A stretch of 64,000 nt of DNA. Source: Homarus americanus (Eukaryota > Arthropoda > Malacostraca > Decapoda > Nephropidae). Where the stretch lies: the NCBI RefSeq assembly GCF_018991925.1, contig NW_024729440.1, positions 1 to 64,000 of the forward strand, read 5' to 3'. The notes under the pieces were generated by a model. The model worked only from the letters and a program-made list of their open reading frames with translations. It had not been told where the DNA came from and searched no databases. Shown piece after piece: positions 1 through 12,317 of this stretch (positions are counted from its first letter, which is position 1; each line of letters opens with the position of its first letter). Made by a program: the position numbers and the translations under genes.

Positions 1-180
1 AGTGAGTGAGTGTTATTGAGTGAGTGAGTGTGTTAGTGAGTAAGTGTGTGTTAGTGAGTGAGTGAGTGAGTTAGTGAGTGAGTGATTGAGTGTGTTAGTG
101 AGTGAGTGATTGAGTGTGTTAGTGAGTGCTTGAGTGAGTGTGTGTTACTGAGAGAGCAAGTACGTGAGTGAGTGAGTCAT
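1..180. repeat. Degenerate GAGT/GTTA tetranucleotide-like repeat
   Basis: The first 180 bases are built from GTGA/GAGT words with recurring GTGTTAGTGAGTGA blocks. The tract starts at the window edge, so it may extend further left. Similar GAGT words recur at 1434-1545. No coding potential is seen. Confidence 0.85.
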
Positions 181-228
181 GGAACAATTTTTTCAAATCC
201 TGTTAGAAAAAAACCTACAAATCAATGG

Positions 229-352
229 GCGTGTGTGAGCGTGGGCGGCGTGCGTGGGCGTAGACGACGTGTGTGGGCGCGAACGACGTGTGTGGGCGTG
301 GTCGGCTTGTGTGGGAGTGGACAGCGTGTGTGGGCGTGAACTTCGTGTGTGG
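229..352. repeat. 19-bp GC-rich minisatellite
   Basis: About six imperfect copies of a 19-base unit resembling GACGTGTGTGGGCGTGAAC lie head to tail. The GTGTGGGCG core is the most conserved part; the last four bases before each core vary most. Sequence from 353 to 458 looks single-copy. Confidence 0.8.
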
Positions 353-453
353 CAGAAGTAAAGAACAGGCGCAGCAGTTAGCCAGCGGACTGCCTCATTA
401 CCTCAGTTAATGAATTCCCGAAATAAGCGGAACCCTGGCCACGAATTTATCTT

Positions 454-458
<5 letters not shown>

Positions 459-515
<57 letters not shown>
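459..515. repeat. (TG)n microsatellite
   Basis: An almost pure TG tract of about 57 bases. Open frames starting here are VCVCVC translations of the repeat and not genes. Confidence 0.97.
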
Positions 516-518
<3 letters not shown>

Positions 519-900
519 AAGAGCTCCACCACATACGTCACATACTTCGTCAACCATACACTTCATCTCCCACGTCATCAACTCCAAGTGTTTCAATTAA
601 ATACATCATCAACCACGCAAGTTCTCCCCCCACCCCCCCCACACACGAGTGAAGATAATCCTAGTCATTTTGTCTCTTTCCATCTTAGTTCCTTTAGATA
701 GTTAGGAAATCACCCTCCTGCCCCCCTCCTCCCCCCTCACCCCCTCTGTCTCCTCCCTCACCCCCAGAGTCTTAGTGTTACCTCCAAAACGATTAAGATG
801 CAAGTGATTTATCCTACAAGACGGCTCCCGCAACTCGAAGGCTCGTTCATGCAAAACTCGGGGTGCAATTAGACTGCAGCCGTGGCCAACTGTCCGTGAA
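516..900. other. Intergenic sequence with C-rich patch
   Basis: No gene is recognised. A C-rich stretch at about 715-770 (CCCCCTCCTCC words) is followed by mixed sequence. No splice-bounded exon or RNA gene could be supported. Confidence 0.5.
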
Positions 901-1016
901 GGGGCGGGAGTAGAGGGGGTAGAGGGGGGTGGGGGAGAGGAAAGGGGAGAGTCGGGGGTGAAGAAGGGGGGATGGGGGAAGAGGGGGGATGGGTATGGGG
1001 GTAGGGAGGGGGAGGA
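901..1016. repeat. G-rich purine tract
   Basis: GGGGGA/GAGGGG words dominate, with many runs of three or more G on the + strand, so quadruplex formation is possible. It lies just before a pyrimidine tract, giving a sharp purine-to-pyrimidine strand switch. Confidence 0.75.
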
Positions 1017-1075
1017 GGTCAGAGAGTCAAGGTCGTTGGGTCCGCCACTGCAGGTCTCGGGACGGCTGCTACCTC

Positions 1076-1355
1076 CTGCCTCCCTCTCTCCTTCCTTCCT
1101 TCCTTCCTTTCAGTTTCCATCCTCCATGTTCCTCTCCTTCCTTCCTGTCTCCCTCTTCCTTTCATTCTACCTCACCCATACTTCCTTCCTGTCTTCCTCC
1201 TTCCAGCGATCCTTCATTCCTCCGTTTCTCTTTCCTTCCTTCCTTCCTCCCCCTCTCTCCTTCCTTCATGTCCCCCTCCAAATTCTCTCTCTCTTTCCAT
1301 ATTCCCTCTCTTTTCCCACCTATTGCAACTCCCTCCCTCCCTCCCTCCCTCTCGC
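1076..1355. repeat. (TTCC)n-type pyrimidine tract
   Basis: Degenerate CCTT/TTCC repeats with interspersed CCCTCTC words. Serine/proline-rich open frames across it (958-1437, 989-1408) come from composition and show no domain. Confidence 0.85.
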
Positions 1356-1552
1356 TCCTCCCATTGGCTCTCCATCCCAGGTGTCAACAGCTAATTGTAT
1401 ACACCTGAATACTGGACGGTGTGGGACTGACAGGTGAGTGAGTGTAATAGGATGAACGGGCGAGTGCTTTTACTGTTAGTTAAGTGAGTGAGTGAGTGTA
1501 CGGTCTGTTACCTCTACTCGTATGTGGGAGTAAATGAGTGAAACGGTATTGA

Positions 1553-1554
<2 letters not shown>

Positions 1555-1648
<94 letters not shown>
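1555..1648. repeat. (TG)n microsatellite, about 94 bp
   Basis: A pure GT/TG tract. Degenerate GAGT words precede it (1434-1545), and GAAT/GAGT words follow (1705-1800, with GAATGAAT runs at about 1770-1790). Confidence 0.98.
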
Positions 1649-1650
<2 letters not shown>

Positions 1651-1873
1651 AACTGAAATAATTATCTAAATACGTAAAAAAATATGTTCTGTTATAAGTG
1701 CGTGAATGAATGAAAGAATGAGTTTGTACCTTCTGTGAATGAGTGAACGAGTGTATTTGTGTTGTCAAATGAATGAATGAATGAATGAATAGGGTATGAA
1801 TGAGAGAGGATGTGTTTACTATCTGAGTCAAGTGCCTGATACTGAGGAGAGAACAAAAGAGAATATGTGTGCT

Positions 1874-3265
<1,392 letters not shown>

Positions 3266-3362
3266 TTGGGCCAATCAACGAGCGTCGTTAGCTGGCCAAT
3301 CAACAAGCACCCTTTACTGGGCAATCAGCCAATCGGAGAGAGCACAATCAGTCAGTCAACAT
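3266..3362. repeat. CCAAT-containing degenerate repeat, about 25 bp
   Basis: GGCCAATCAACGAGC, GGCCAATCAACAAGC and GGGCAATCAGCCAATC occur at roughly 25-base spacing. Each carries a CCAATCA-like word. A related CCAATCACA-rich zone lies at 10410-10795. Confidence 0.55.
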
Positions 3363-3432
3363 GTGTACTAGGCAGGCCAATTAGCAGTGGACCTTACCCT
3401 CCCCCCCTCACGCACATGTTCAAAATAGAATG

Positions 3433-4125
3433 GAATACAGTCAACACAAGTCAGTATCAGTGAACTTTATAAACAGAGGTCAACACAGCTCAATATAAAA
3501 GAACTTTATGATCTTTCTGGGGGTGCTGGTGGTAGAGTGATACCGCTCTTGCCTTCGCAAGCGAGATGTCACGGGTTCGATTCCCGGGCCGGTGGAAGTT
3601 GTTTGGACATACTTCCTAGCCCCCATTAGTCCCTGTTCACCTAGCAGTAAAGTAGGTACCTGTTGTAAGTCGAAAGTTGCGAATTCGCATTCAGGGACAA
3701 GTTGTTGGAGCTTCCAATAACTTGATGACATAAAACCATTGACTCTTCAGGCTTCTATGCCCTTGACTCTTCAGGCTTCTACGCCCTTAACTCATGAGAC
3801 ATAAAGGCAAGCATGAACTTAGCATGCTTCCCTGTTGGGCACTGTAAACGCTTCTGCGCTTCACCTTACACAAGGATGTAGGGGAGTGCCCAATAAATAA
3901 TAATAAAAAAAAACTTATGAACTTTATCAACAGACGTCAATACAGGTCAATATCAGTGAACTTGATAAACAGAGGTCAAAACAGGTCAATATCCGTGAAT
4001 TTCATGAAGAGGTCAACACAGGTCAATATCAGTGAATTTTATCAACAGAAGTCAACACAGGTCAATATCAGTGAATTTTATCAACAGAGGTCAACACAGG
4101 TCAACATAAGAGAACTTTGTAACAT
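3433..4125. repeat. 39-bp minisatellite, split by a SINE
   Basis: The unit contains GTCAACACAGGTCAATATCA followed by GTGAATTTTATCAACAGAG (39 bases). About two units lie at 3433-3510 and about five more at 3917-4125. The two halves are in register and separated by the SINE at 3512-3911, so the SINE inserted into a pre-existing array. Because 39 is a multiple of three, an open frame (3917-4264) runs through the right half. It is not considered a gene. Confidence 0.85.
3512..3911 (+). mobile_element. tRNA-derived SINE
   Basis: The 5' part (about 3521-3596) resembles a tRNA: an A-box-like TGGTAGAGTG and a consensus B box GGGTTCGATTCCCG, the two parts of an internal RNA polymerase III promoter. 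The body has no open frame of note and contains a GTTCACCTAGCAGTAAAGTA segment plus a tandemly duplicated GACTCTTCAGGCTTCTA. It ends in an AATAAATAATAATAAAAA-type tail. Imperfect target-site duplications AACTTTATGA (3502-3511) and AACTTATGA (3912-3920) flank it. About 400 bp is long for a SINE but acceptable. It is not a functional tRNA gene. The partner LINE and isotype are not identified. Confidence 0.85.
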
Positions 4126-4385
4126 TATTAACGACGTCAACACATTTTTCGTAAAACACTACTGCACCGTCGTTAATCTTATACAAGCTGAGGGAGATGA
4201 GGACTCGCTTGTAAACAGTGGAGTTAAGAGATGTCATCCCATCTTAGTTAGACGAGCGAGTTAATGTGTATGATCTTCAAGTCGACACAGCAATAAAAAT
4301 GTATAGATCATCTGAAGAATCTCCCCCCACAGCTTATTGTACCTAAAGATTAACTAAACTAACCTATCCTAACCACTCTAAACCT
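4126..4385. other. Intergenic sequence
   Basis: No gene recognised. The final 50 bases contain degenerate AACCTA words leading into the telomere-like tract. Confidence 0.5.
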
Positions 4386-4390
4386 AACGT

Positions 4391-4466
4391 AACCTAACCT
4401 AACCTAACCTAACCTAACCTAACCTAACCTAACCTAACCTAACCTAACCTAACCTAACCTAACCTA
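4391..4466. repeat. Interstitial telomere-like (CCTAA)n tract
   Basis: About fifteen clean AACCT units, the complement of the canonical arthropod telomere repeat TTAGG, flanked on both sides by degenerate units. Non-telomeric sequence continues for tens of kilobases on the right, so it is interstitial unless the assembly is wrong. Confidence 0.92.
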
Positions 4467-4599
4467 AACTAACCTCTTCATCCCACCAAATACGTGCATG
4501 TAAGACGTGAAGGATCTTATGCATTTATTTCCCGGAACACACAAGCAGAAGATATCAAGGCTTAATATATAAATGACCAAGATTCCTCCAGCCAGGGCC

Positions 4600-4735
4600 C
4601 GCGTGAGAGATGTCAGGGCCCCAGCGTGAGATGTCAGACCCCAGCGTGAGAGATGTCAGGGCCCCAGCGTGAGATATGCAGGGCCCCAGCGTGAGAAGTC
4701 AGAGGCCTAGTGAGAGAGAGATGTCAGGGGCCCCG
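4600..4735. repeat. GATGTCAGGGCCCCAGCGTG minisatellite
   Basis: Five imperfect units of about 21-27 bases share GATGTCAGGGCCCCAGCGTG, varying by small deletions. Confidence 0.85.
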
Positions 4736-4849
4736 GGAGCGAGGACACAGTAATCCAGGAAAATACCTCCCGCGCACAGCCTATACAAGGTGATGAGCTT
4801 CTACACCACCTAGATCCTTGACTCTCTCCTCCCTTACACCAACACCGCC

Positions 4850-5205
4850 CAGGCCAGACCACCACCAGCCCAGACCACCACCACCGAGCCAGACCACCAC
4901 CACCACCGCCCAGACCACCACCGCCCAGCCACCACCACCGCAGACCACCAACACCGCCCAGGCCAGACCACCAACACCGCCCAGGCCAGACCACCACCAC
5001 CGCCCAGGCCAGACCACCACCGACGAGCCAGACCACCACCACCGCCCAGGCCAGACCACCACCACCGGGCAGACCAACACCACCGCCGGCCAGACCACCA
5101 CCACCGCCCGGGCCAGACCACCACCACCACCAGGCCAGACCACCACCGAACAGGCCAGACCACCACCACCGCCCAGGCCAGACCACCACCGAAAGGCCAG
5201 ACCAC
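4850..5205. repeat. CCACCACCGCCCAGGCCAGA minisatellite, about 23 bp
   Basis: About fifteen GC-rich units of roughly 23 bases built on CCACCACCGCCCAGGCCAGA. All six frames are largely open, which explains overlapping threonine/proline- and tryptophan/glycine-rich frames on opposite strands. No gene is called. It abuts the 31-bp satellite with no spacer. Confidence 0.9.
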
Positions 5206-8200
5206 CTACTCGCTCTAAGATCTATGTGATAGTGTCCTACTCGCTCTAGGATCTATGTGATAGTGTCCTACTCGCTCTAGGATCTTTTGATAGTGCCCTA
5301 CTCGCTCTAGGATCTTGTGATAGTGCCCTACTCGCTCTAGGATCTATGTGATAGTGTCCTACTCGCTCTAGGATCTATGTGATAGTGCCTACTCGCTCTA
5401 GGATCTAGTATTAGTGCCCTACTCGCTCTAGGATCTATATGTTAGTGCCCTACTCGCTCTAGGATCTATGTGATAGTGCCCTACTTGCTCTAGGATCTAT
5501 GTGATAATTGTCCTACTCGCTCTAGGATCTATGTTAGTGCCCTACTCACTCTCCCAGGATCTATGTGATAGTGCCCTACTCGTCTAGGATCTATGTGATA
5601 GTGTCCTCCACTCTCTAGGATCTATGTGATAGTCCCTACTCGCTCTAGGATCTATGTGATAGTGCCCTACTCGCTCTAGGATCTATGTGATAGTGCCCTA
5701 CTCGCTCTAGGATCTGTGATAGTGCCCTACTCGCTCTAGGATCTGTGATAGTGTCCTACTCGCTCTAGGATCTATGTGATAGTGCCCTACTCGCTCTAGG
5801 ATCTTTGTGATAGTGTCCTACTCGCTCTAGGATCTTTGTGATAGTGCCCTACTCGCTCTAGGATCTATATGATAGTGCCCTCTCGCTCTAGGATCTGTGA
5901 TAGTTTCTCGCTCTAGGATCTATGTGATAGTGTCCTACTCGCTCTAGGATCATGTGATAGTGCCTACTCGCTCTAGGATCTATGTGATAGTGCCCTACTC
6001 GCTCTAGGATCTATGTGATAGTGCCCTACTCGCTCTAGGATCTATGTGATGTGCCCTACTCGCTCTAGGATCTATGTGATGATTCCTCTCGCTCTAGGAT
6101 CTATGTGATAGTGTCCTATCTGCTCTAGAATCTATGTGATAGTGCCTACCGCTCTAGGATCTATGTGATAGTGCCCTACTCGCTCTAGGATCTGTGTGAT
6201 AGTGCCCTACTCGCTCTAGGATCATGTGATAGTGCCTTCTCGCTCTAGGATCTATGTGATAGTGCTACTCGCTCTAGGATCTATGTGATGGTGAGTGGTG
6301 CCCTACTCGCTCTAGGATCTATGTGATAGTGTCTACTCGCTCTAAGATCTATGTGATAGTGTCCTCTCGCTCTAGGATCTATATGATAGTGTCCTACTCG
6401 TCTAGGATCTATGTGATAGTGCCTACTCGCTCTAGGATCTAAGTGATAGTGCCCTCTCGCTCTAGGATCTATGTGATAGTGCCCTACTCGCTCTAGGATC
6501 TGTGTGATAGTGCTCTCGCTCTAGGATCTATGTGATAATTGTGATAGTGCCCTCTCGCTCTAGGATCTATGATAATGTCCTCTCGCTCTAGGATCTATGT
6601 GATAGTGTCCTACTCGCTCTAAGATCTATGTGATAGTGGCCTACTCGCTCTAGGATCTATGTGATAGTGCCCTCAACTCCTAAGATCTATGTGAAAGTGG
6701 CCTACTCGCTCTAGGATCTATGTGATAGTGCCCTACTCGCTCTGAATCTATGTAGATAGTGTCCTACTCGCTCTAAGATCTATGTGATAGTGGCCTACTC
6801 GCTCTAGGATCTATGTGATAGTGCCCTACTCGCTCTTAGATCTATGATGTGTCCTACTCGCTCTAGGATCTATGTGATAGTGCCCTACTCGCTCTAGGAT
6901 CTATATGATGTGTCCTACTCGCTCTAGGATCTATGTGATAGTGTCCTATCTCTAAATCTATGTGATAGTGTCCTCGCTCTAAGATCTATGTGATAGTGGC
7001 CTACTCGCTCTAGGATCTATGTGATGAGTGCTACTCGCTCAGGATCTATGTGATAGTGCCCTACTCGCTCTAGGATCTATATGATAATGTCTACTCGCTC
7101 TGGGATCTATGTGATAGTGTCCTACTCGCTCTAAGATCTATGTGATAGTGGCCTACTCGCTCTAGGATCTATGTGATAGTGCCCTACTCGCTCTAAGATC
7201 TGTGAAATTGGCCTGTCAGATCTTGTGATGTGCTTTCCTAAGATCTATGTGATAGTGTCCTACTCGCTCTAAGATCTGTGATAGTGGCCTACTCGCTCTG
7301 GGATCCTGTGATAGTGCCCTACTCGCTCTAAGATCTATGTGATAGTGTCCTACTCGCTCTAGGATCTATGTGATAGTGCCCTACTCGCTCTAGGATCTAT
7401 ATGATAATGTCCTACACGCTCTAGGATCTATGTGATAGTGTCCTACTCTCTCTAAGATCAATGTGATAGTGTCTACCGCTCTAAGATCTATGTGATAGTG
7501 GCCTACTCGCTCTAGGATCTGTGATAGTGCCCTTCTCTAGGATCTATGAATGTCTCCTACTCGCTCTAGGATCTATGTGATAGTGTCCTACCGCTCTAAG
7601 ATCTATGTGATAGTGGCCTACTCGCTCTAGGATCTATGTGATAGTGCCCTACTCGCTCTAGGATCTATGTGATAGTGCCCTACTCGCTCTAGGATCTATA
7701 TGATAATGTCCTACTCGCTCTAGGATCTATGTGATAGTGTCCTACTCGCTCTAAGATCTGTGATAGTGCCCTACTCGCTCTGGGATCTATGTGATAGTGC
7801 CCTACTCGCTCTAGGATCTATGTGATAGTGCCCTACTCGCTCTAAGATCTATGTGATAGTGCCCTACTCGCTCTAGGATCTATGTGATATGTTTACTGCT
7901 CTAGGATCTATGTGATAGTGTCCTACTCGCTCTAGGATCTATGTGATAGTGCCCTCTCGCTCTAGGATCTATGTGATAGTGCTACTCGCTCTAAGATCTA
8001 TGTGATAGTGCCCCTTGCTCTAGGATCTATGTGATAGTGTCCTACTCGCTCTAAGATCTATGTGATAGTGCCCTACTCGCTCTAGGATCTATGTGATAGT
8101 GCCCTACTCGTCTAGGATCTGATGAATGTGCCCTACTCGCTCTAAGATCTATGTGATAGTGCCCTACTGCTCTAGGATCTATGTGATAGTGTCCTACTCG

Positions 8201-9790
8201 CTCTAGGATTTATGTAATGGTGTCCTACTCTAAGATCTGTGATAGTTCCCTACTCGCTCTAGGATCTATGTGATAGTGTCTCGCTCTAGGATCTATGATA
8301 GTGTCCTACTCGCTCTAAGATCTGTGATGCCCTACTCTAGGATCTATGTGATGTTCTACTCGCTCTAGGATCTCTGTGATAGTGTCTCTCGCTCTAAGAT
8401 CTATGTGATAGTGCCCTCTCGCTCTAGGATCTATGTGATAGTGTCCTACTCGCTCTAAGATCTATGAGATAGTGCCTACTCGCTCTAGGATCTATGTGAT
8501 AGTGTCCTACTCGCTCTAAGATCTATGTGATAGTGCCTCCTCGCTCTAGGATCTATGTGATAGTGTCCTACTCGCTCTAAATCTATGAGATAGTGCCCTC
8601 TCCTCTAGGATCTATGTGATAGTGTCCTACTCGCTCTAAGATCTATGTGATAGTGCCTCTCGCTCTAGGATCTATGTGATAGTGTCCTACGCTCTGATCT
8701 TGTATAGTGTCTACTCGCTCTAAGATCTATGTGATAGTGCCCTACTGCTCTAGGATCTATGTGATATGTCCTACTGCCTAAGATTATGGATAGGCTGCCA
8801 GGATCATGTGACAGTGTCCTACCTGCTCTAAGATCTATGTGATAGTGCCCACTGCCTCTAGTCGTGATTGTGATATGTCCACTGCCAGTCTTGAGATAGT
8901 GCCCTACTCGCTCTAGGATCTATGTGATAGTGTCCTACTCGCTCTAAGATCTATGTGATAGTGCCCTACTCGCTCTAGGATCTATATGATGTTTGTGATA
9001 GTGCCCTACTTGCTCTAGGATCTATGTGATAGGGTTCACCTGCTCTAGGATCTGTGATAGTGTCCTACTGCCTAAGATCTATGTGATAGTGCCTCACCAC
9101 CCCAGGATCTATGTGATAGTGTCCTACCTGCTCTAGATCTATGTGATAGTGTCCTACTCGCTCTAAGATCTAGTGATAGTGCCCTACGCTAGGATCTATG
9201 TTATATGAGATAGTGCCCCACTGCTCTAGGATCTATGTGATAGTGCCCTACTCTGCTCTAGGATCTATGTGATAGTGCCTTACTGCTCTAGGATCTATGT
9301 GATAGTGCCCCTACTCGCTCTAGGATCTATGTGAAGTGCCACTCGTCTGTGATAGTGTCCTACTTGCCTCTAAGATCTATGAGATAGTGCCCTACTGCTC
9401 TAGGATCTATGTGATAGTGCCCACTGCTCTAGGATCTATGTGATAGTGTCCTACTGCTCTAAGATCTATGAGATAGTGCCCTACTCGCTCTGATCTATGT
9501 GATAGTGCCTATCGTTCTAAGATCTATGATAGTGCCTTACTGCTCTAGGATCTATGTGATAGTGCCCTATTCTGTTCTAAGATCTATGTGATAGTGTCCT
9601 ACTTGCTCTAAGATCTATGAGATAGTGCCCTACTCGCTCTAGGATCTATGTGATAGTGCCCTATTCGTTCTAAGATCTATGAGATAGTGCCTACTGCTCT
9701 AGGATCTATGTGATAGTGCCCTATTCGCTCTAAGATCTATGTGATAGTGCCCTACTCGCTCTAGGATCTTAATGTAACAGTGTCTTACTC
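5206..9790. repeat. 31-bp satellite array, about 4.6 kb
   Basis: About 150 head-to-tail units of 31 bases, consensus TACTCGCTCTAGGATCTATG then TGATAGTGCCC. Units differ at diagnostic sites (AGG/AAG before ATC; GCCC, GTCC or GGCC at the end; TATGTGATAG or TATATGATAATG). There are no non-repeat spacers, so this is a satellite and not CRISPR. The first two-thirds is homogeneous; from about 8690 to 9360 units are strongly eroded by indels. Frequent TGA and TAG in the unit prevent long open frames. See findings for higher-order structure. Confidence 0.97.
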
Positions 9791-10409
9791 TGAATGACAG
9801 ACAATGAATGTAAGTCAGCTTCTCAAATTGGACGTCGATAAAGCTGGAACTCCCGGTTTAAGACGTGCCGTTTTACTCATGCTTCCGTTACTGCTCTCGT
9901 AGACTGTCTGGAGGGGGGAGGGGGAGGTGAAGGGAAGGAGGGGGGACGGATGGGAGGGAGGGGTAATTAAGGACAGGACTTCCGAATACGACCAGAGACA
10001 TCCACTTGTATCGTTCATTGTTATGGATCTTTATATCTATCCTTCTTTAATACATTACTTGTGTACATAAACATCGTAAATACATCTGTGTGTTGTTTAA
10101 TGACATAACAAATAAATTCGAAGGTAGAGTGGAAGAAGGGGAAGGGGTGAGGAATGTGGTGGAGGAGGTGGGGAGGATGGGGAAGTGGGGGTGGGAAGGA
10201 GAGGAGGGGGGGTGGGTTGTCGAAGGTCACTGGTCACCTGAGGAACTGAACCACTCAGACTGACCTCATAATTACTGGGTTAAGAGAGCCGTGAGGAGGC
10301 GTGAGGAATGGGGGGAGATGTGAGGAGTGGAGGAGGCAGTACCTATCTGCTCAATCACAATTACCTGAAAATAATCAATAATCTGGCAACAACATAACTA
10401 GGGACACTG
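9791..10409. other. Single-copy-looking sequence with G-rich patches
   Basis: Patches of GGAGGGGGGAGG type occur at about 9910-9962 and 10126-10216. No gene is recognised; the small minus-strand open frames are compositional. Confidence 0.5.
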
Positions 10410-10795
10410 TAAACAAACATACACCGCCCTCAGGAGCTAACTGGACACAGCCAATCACCATCACTATCGCAAAGGAGCCAATTACAATTATTTGTGTTGA
10501 GCTAATACGAATCGCTGATGTTCATGCGTCATTAAATATCTTTGTTGACGTCGAGCCAATTATAAACAATATTGTAAATAAACCCACCAAACACTGTCGA
10601 TAAGCCAATCACAAATACTGTATTGTAATACAAATGAGCCAATCACAGTCACTTTACTATTACAGACGAGCCAATCACAGTCACTTTACTATTACAGACG
10701 AGTCAATCACAGTCACTTTACTATTACAGACGAGTCAATCACAGTCAATCACAGTCACTTTACTATTACAACCGAGCCAATCACAGACTCTGTAG
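10410..10795. repeat. CCAATCACA repeats, including a 32-bp tandem
   Basis: From about 10620, four to five units of 32 bases contain GAGCCAATCACAGTCACTTT then ACTATTACAGAC. Upstream, from 10435, more diverged GAGCCAATTACAATT words occur at irregular spacing. Each unit carries a CCAAT box on the + strand. Confidence 0.75.
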
Positions 10796-11391
10796 TAGAT
10801 GAGGCAAAAACGGATCTTTCACTTATCTATAGTACCCAAATTTCCTCAGACACAACTACAGTACAATACAATCTAAATAATGTACAGTCGCCTCCACTTA
10901 CACCTGGTACACTGGCTGGTGCATTTTTAGAGACGTGGCAATGTTATGTCTGTTTACTTATTAAACTCCCGGAATGGCCTTAAGGAACCTCGCAATAGTA
11001 GCCAGAGTAAGGTGAGAAATAAACATTCCACAGCATTGCCACATCTCACAAAACGCACCAGCCATTGTACCAGGGTAGATGCAGGCGATTGCACTTCCCC
11101 CTCATACACACCCCTGTTGGTTTCCAAATAAGCAACCATTACAATGAATATGGTGTAGCGCCTACCACACAGACAATGATTTTCACCTCCTCAGCCCCAC
11201 CCAGCCCCCTCCAGTTCCCACCCAGCCCCTCCATCCCGAACCGGAAAAACCTTCACTACATTTGTTATTACTGGCGTATTAATGCCGCTTACATTTCCTT
11301 ATTTAATTTTTTTCTCACCATAAAGGGAATGTGTTTAATGCCTGGAGAGATATTCTGTATTTAACTCTTTCAAACACCTGAACAAAAAGTA
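10796..11391. other. Intergenic sequence
   Basis: No gene recognised. Two overlapping opposite-strand open frames of 61 codons (10946-11139) and one of 99 codons (11065-11364) lack recognisable motifs. Confidence 0.45.
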
Positions 11392-12317
11392 ATTAGGGAG
11401 GTAGTCTATTAGGGGACGTAGTCTATTAGGGAGGTAGTCTATAGGGGAGGTAGTCTATTAGGAGGGTAATCTATTAGTGGGGAGGTAGTCTATTAGAGGG
11501 TAGTCTATTAGGAGGGAGTCTATTAGGGAGGTAGTCTATTAGGGAGGGGTAGTCATTAGGGAGGGTAGTCTATTAGGAGGTAGTCTATTAGGAGGTAGTC
11601 TATTAGGGAGGGGTAGTCTATTAGGAGGGTAGTCATTAGGGAGGTAGTCTATTAGGGAGGTAGTCTATTAGGGAGGGGTAGTCTTGGGAGTAGTCTATTA
11701 GGGGAGGTAGTCTATTAGGGAGGGTAGTCTATAGGGAGGTAGTCTATTAGGGGAGGTAGTCTATTAGGGAAGTAGTCTATTAGGGGAGGTAGTCTATTAG
11801 GGAGGTAGTCTATTAGGGAGTGGAGGTAGTCTTTGGGGAGGGTAGTCTATTAGGGAGGTAGTCTATTAGGGGAGGTAGTCTGTGGGAGGTAGTCTATTAG
11901 GGAGTGGTCTATTGGGAGGTAGTCTATTAGGGGAGGTAGTCTATTAGGGGAGGTAGTCTATTAGGGGAGGTAGTCTATTAGTGGAGAGTAGTCTATTAGA
12001 GGTAGTCTATTAGGTAGTCTGGGGAGGGGTAGTCTATTGGGGAGGTAGTCTTGGGGTAGTCTATTAGGGAAGTAGTCTTGGGAGGTAGTCTATTAGGAGG
12101 TAGTCTATTAGGGAGGTAGTCTATTAGGGAGGTAGTCTATTGGGAGTAGTCTATTAGGAAGTAGTCTATTGGGGGGTAGTCTATTGGGAGGTAGTCTATT
12201 AGGGAGGTAGTCTATTAGGGAGTAGTCTATTGAGTGTCTATTGGGGAGTAGTCTATTGGGAGTAGTCTATTAGGGAGGTAGTCTATTAGGAGGTAGTCTA
12301 TGGGAGGTAGTCTATTA
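11392..12317. repeat. GGTAGTCTATTAGGGGA array, 16-17 bp unit
   Basis: Roughly 55 copies of GGTAGTCTATTAGGGGA, with length variation mostly in the G run and a few truncated units. TAG in each unit prevents open frames on the + strand. Confidence 0.95.

Noticed and set aside
3521..3596. Functional tRNA gene
   Set aside because: A and B boxes are present but no proper acceptor stem closes, and the segment continues into a SINE body with tail and target-site duplications.
4391..4466. True chromosome end
   Set aside because: The tract is short and non-telomeric sequence continues on both sides; a similar tract in opposite orientation occurs at 58269-58298.
5206..9790. CRISPR-like look of a regular 31-base direct repeat
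   Set aside because: Units are contiguous with no unique spacers, no cas genes are present, and the setting is eukaryotic satellite DNA.
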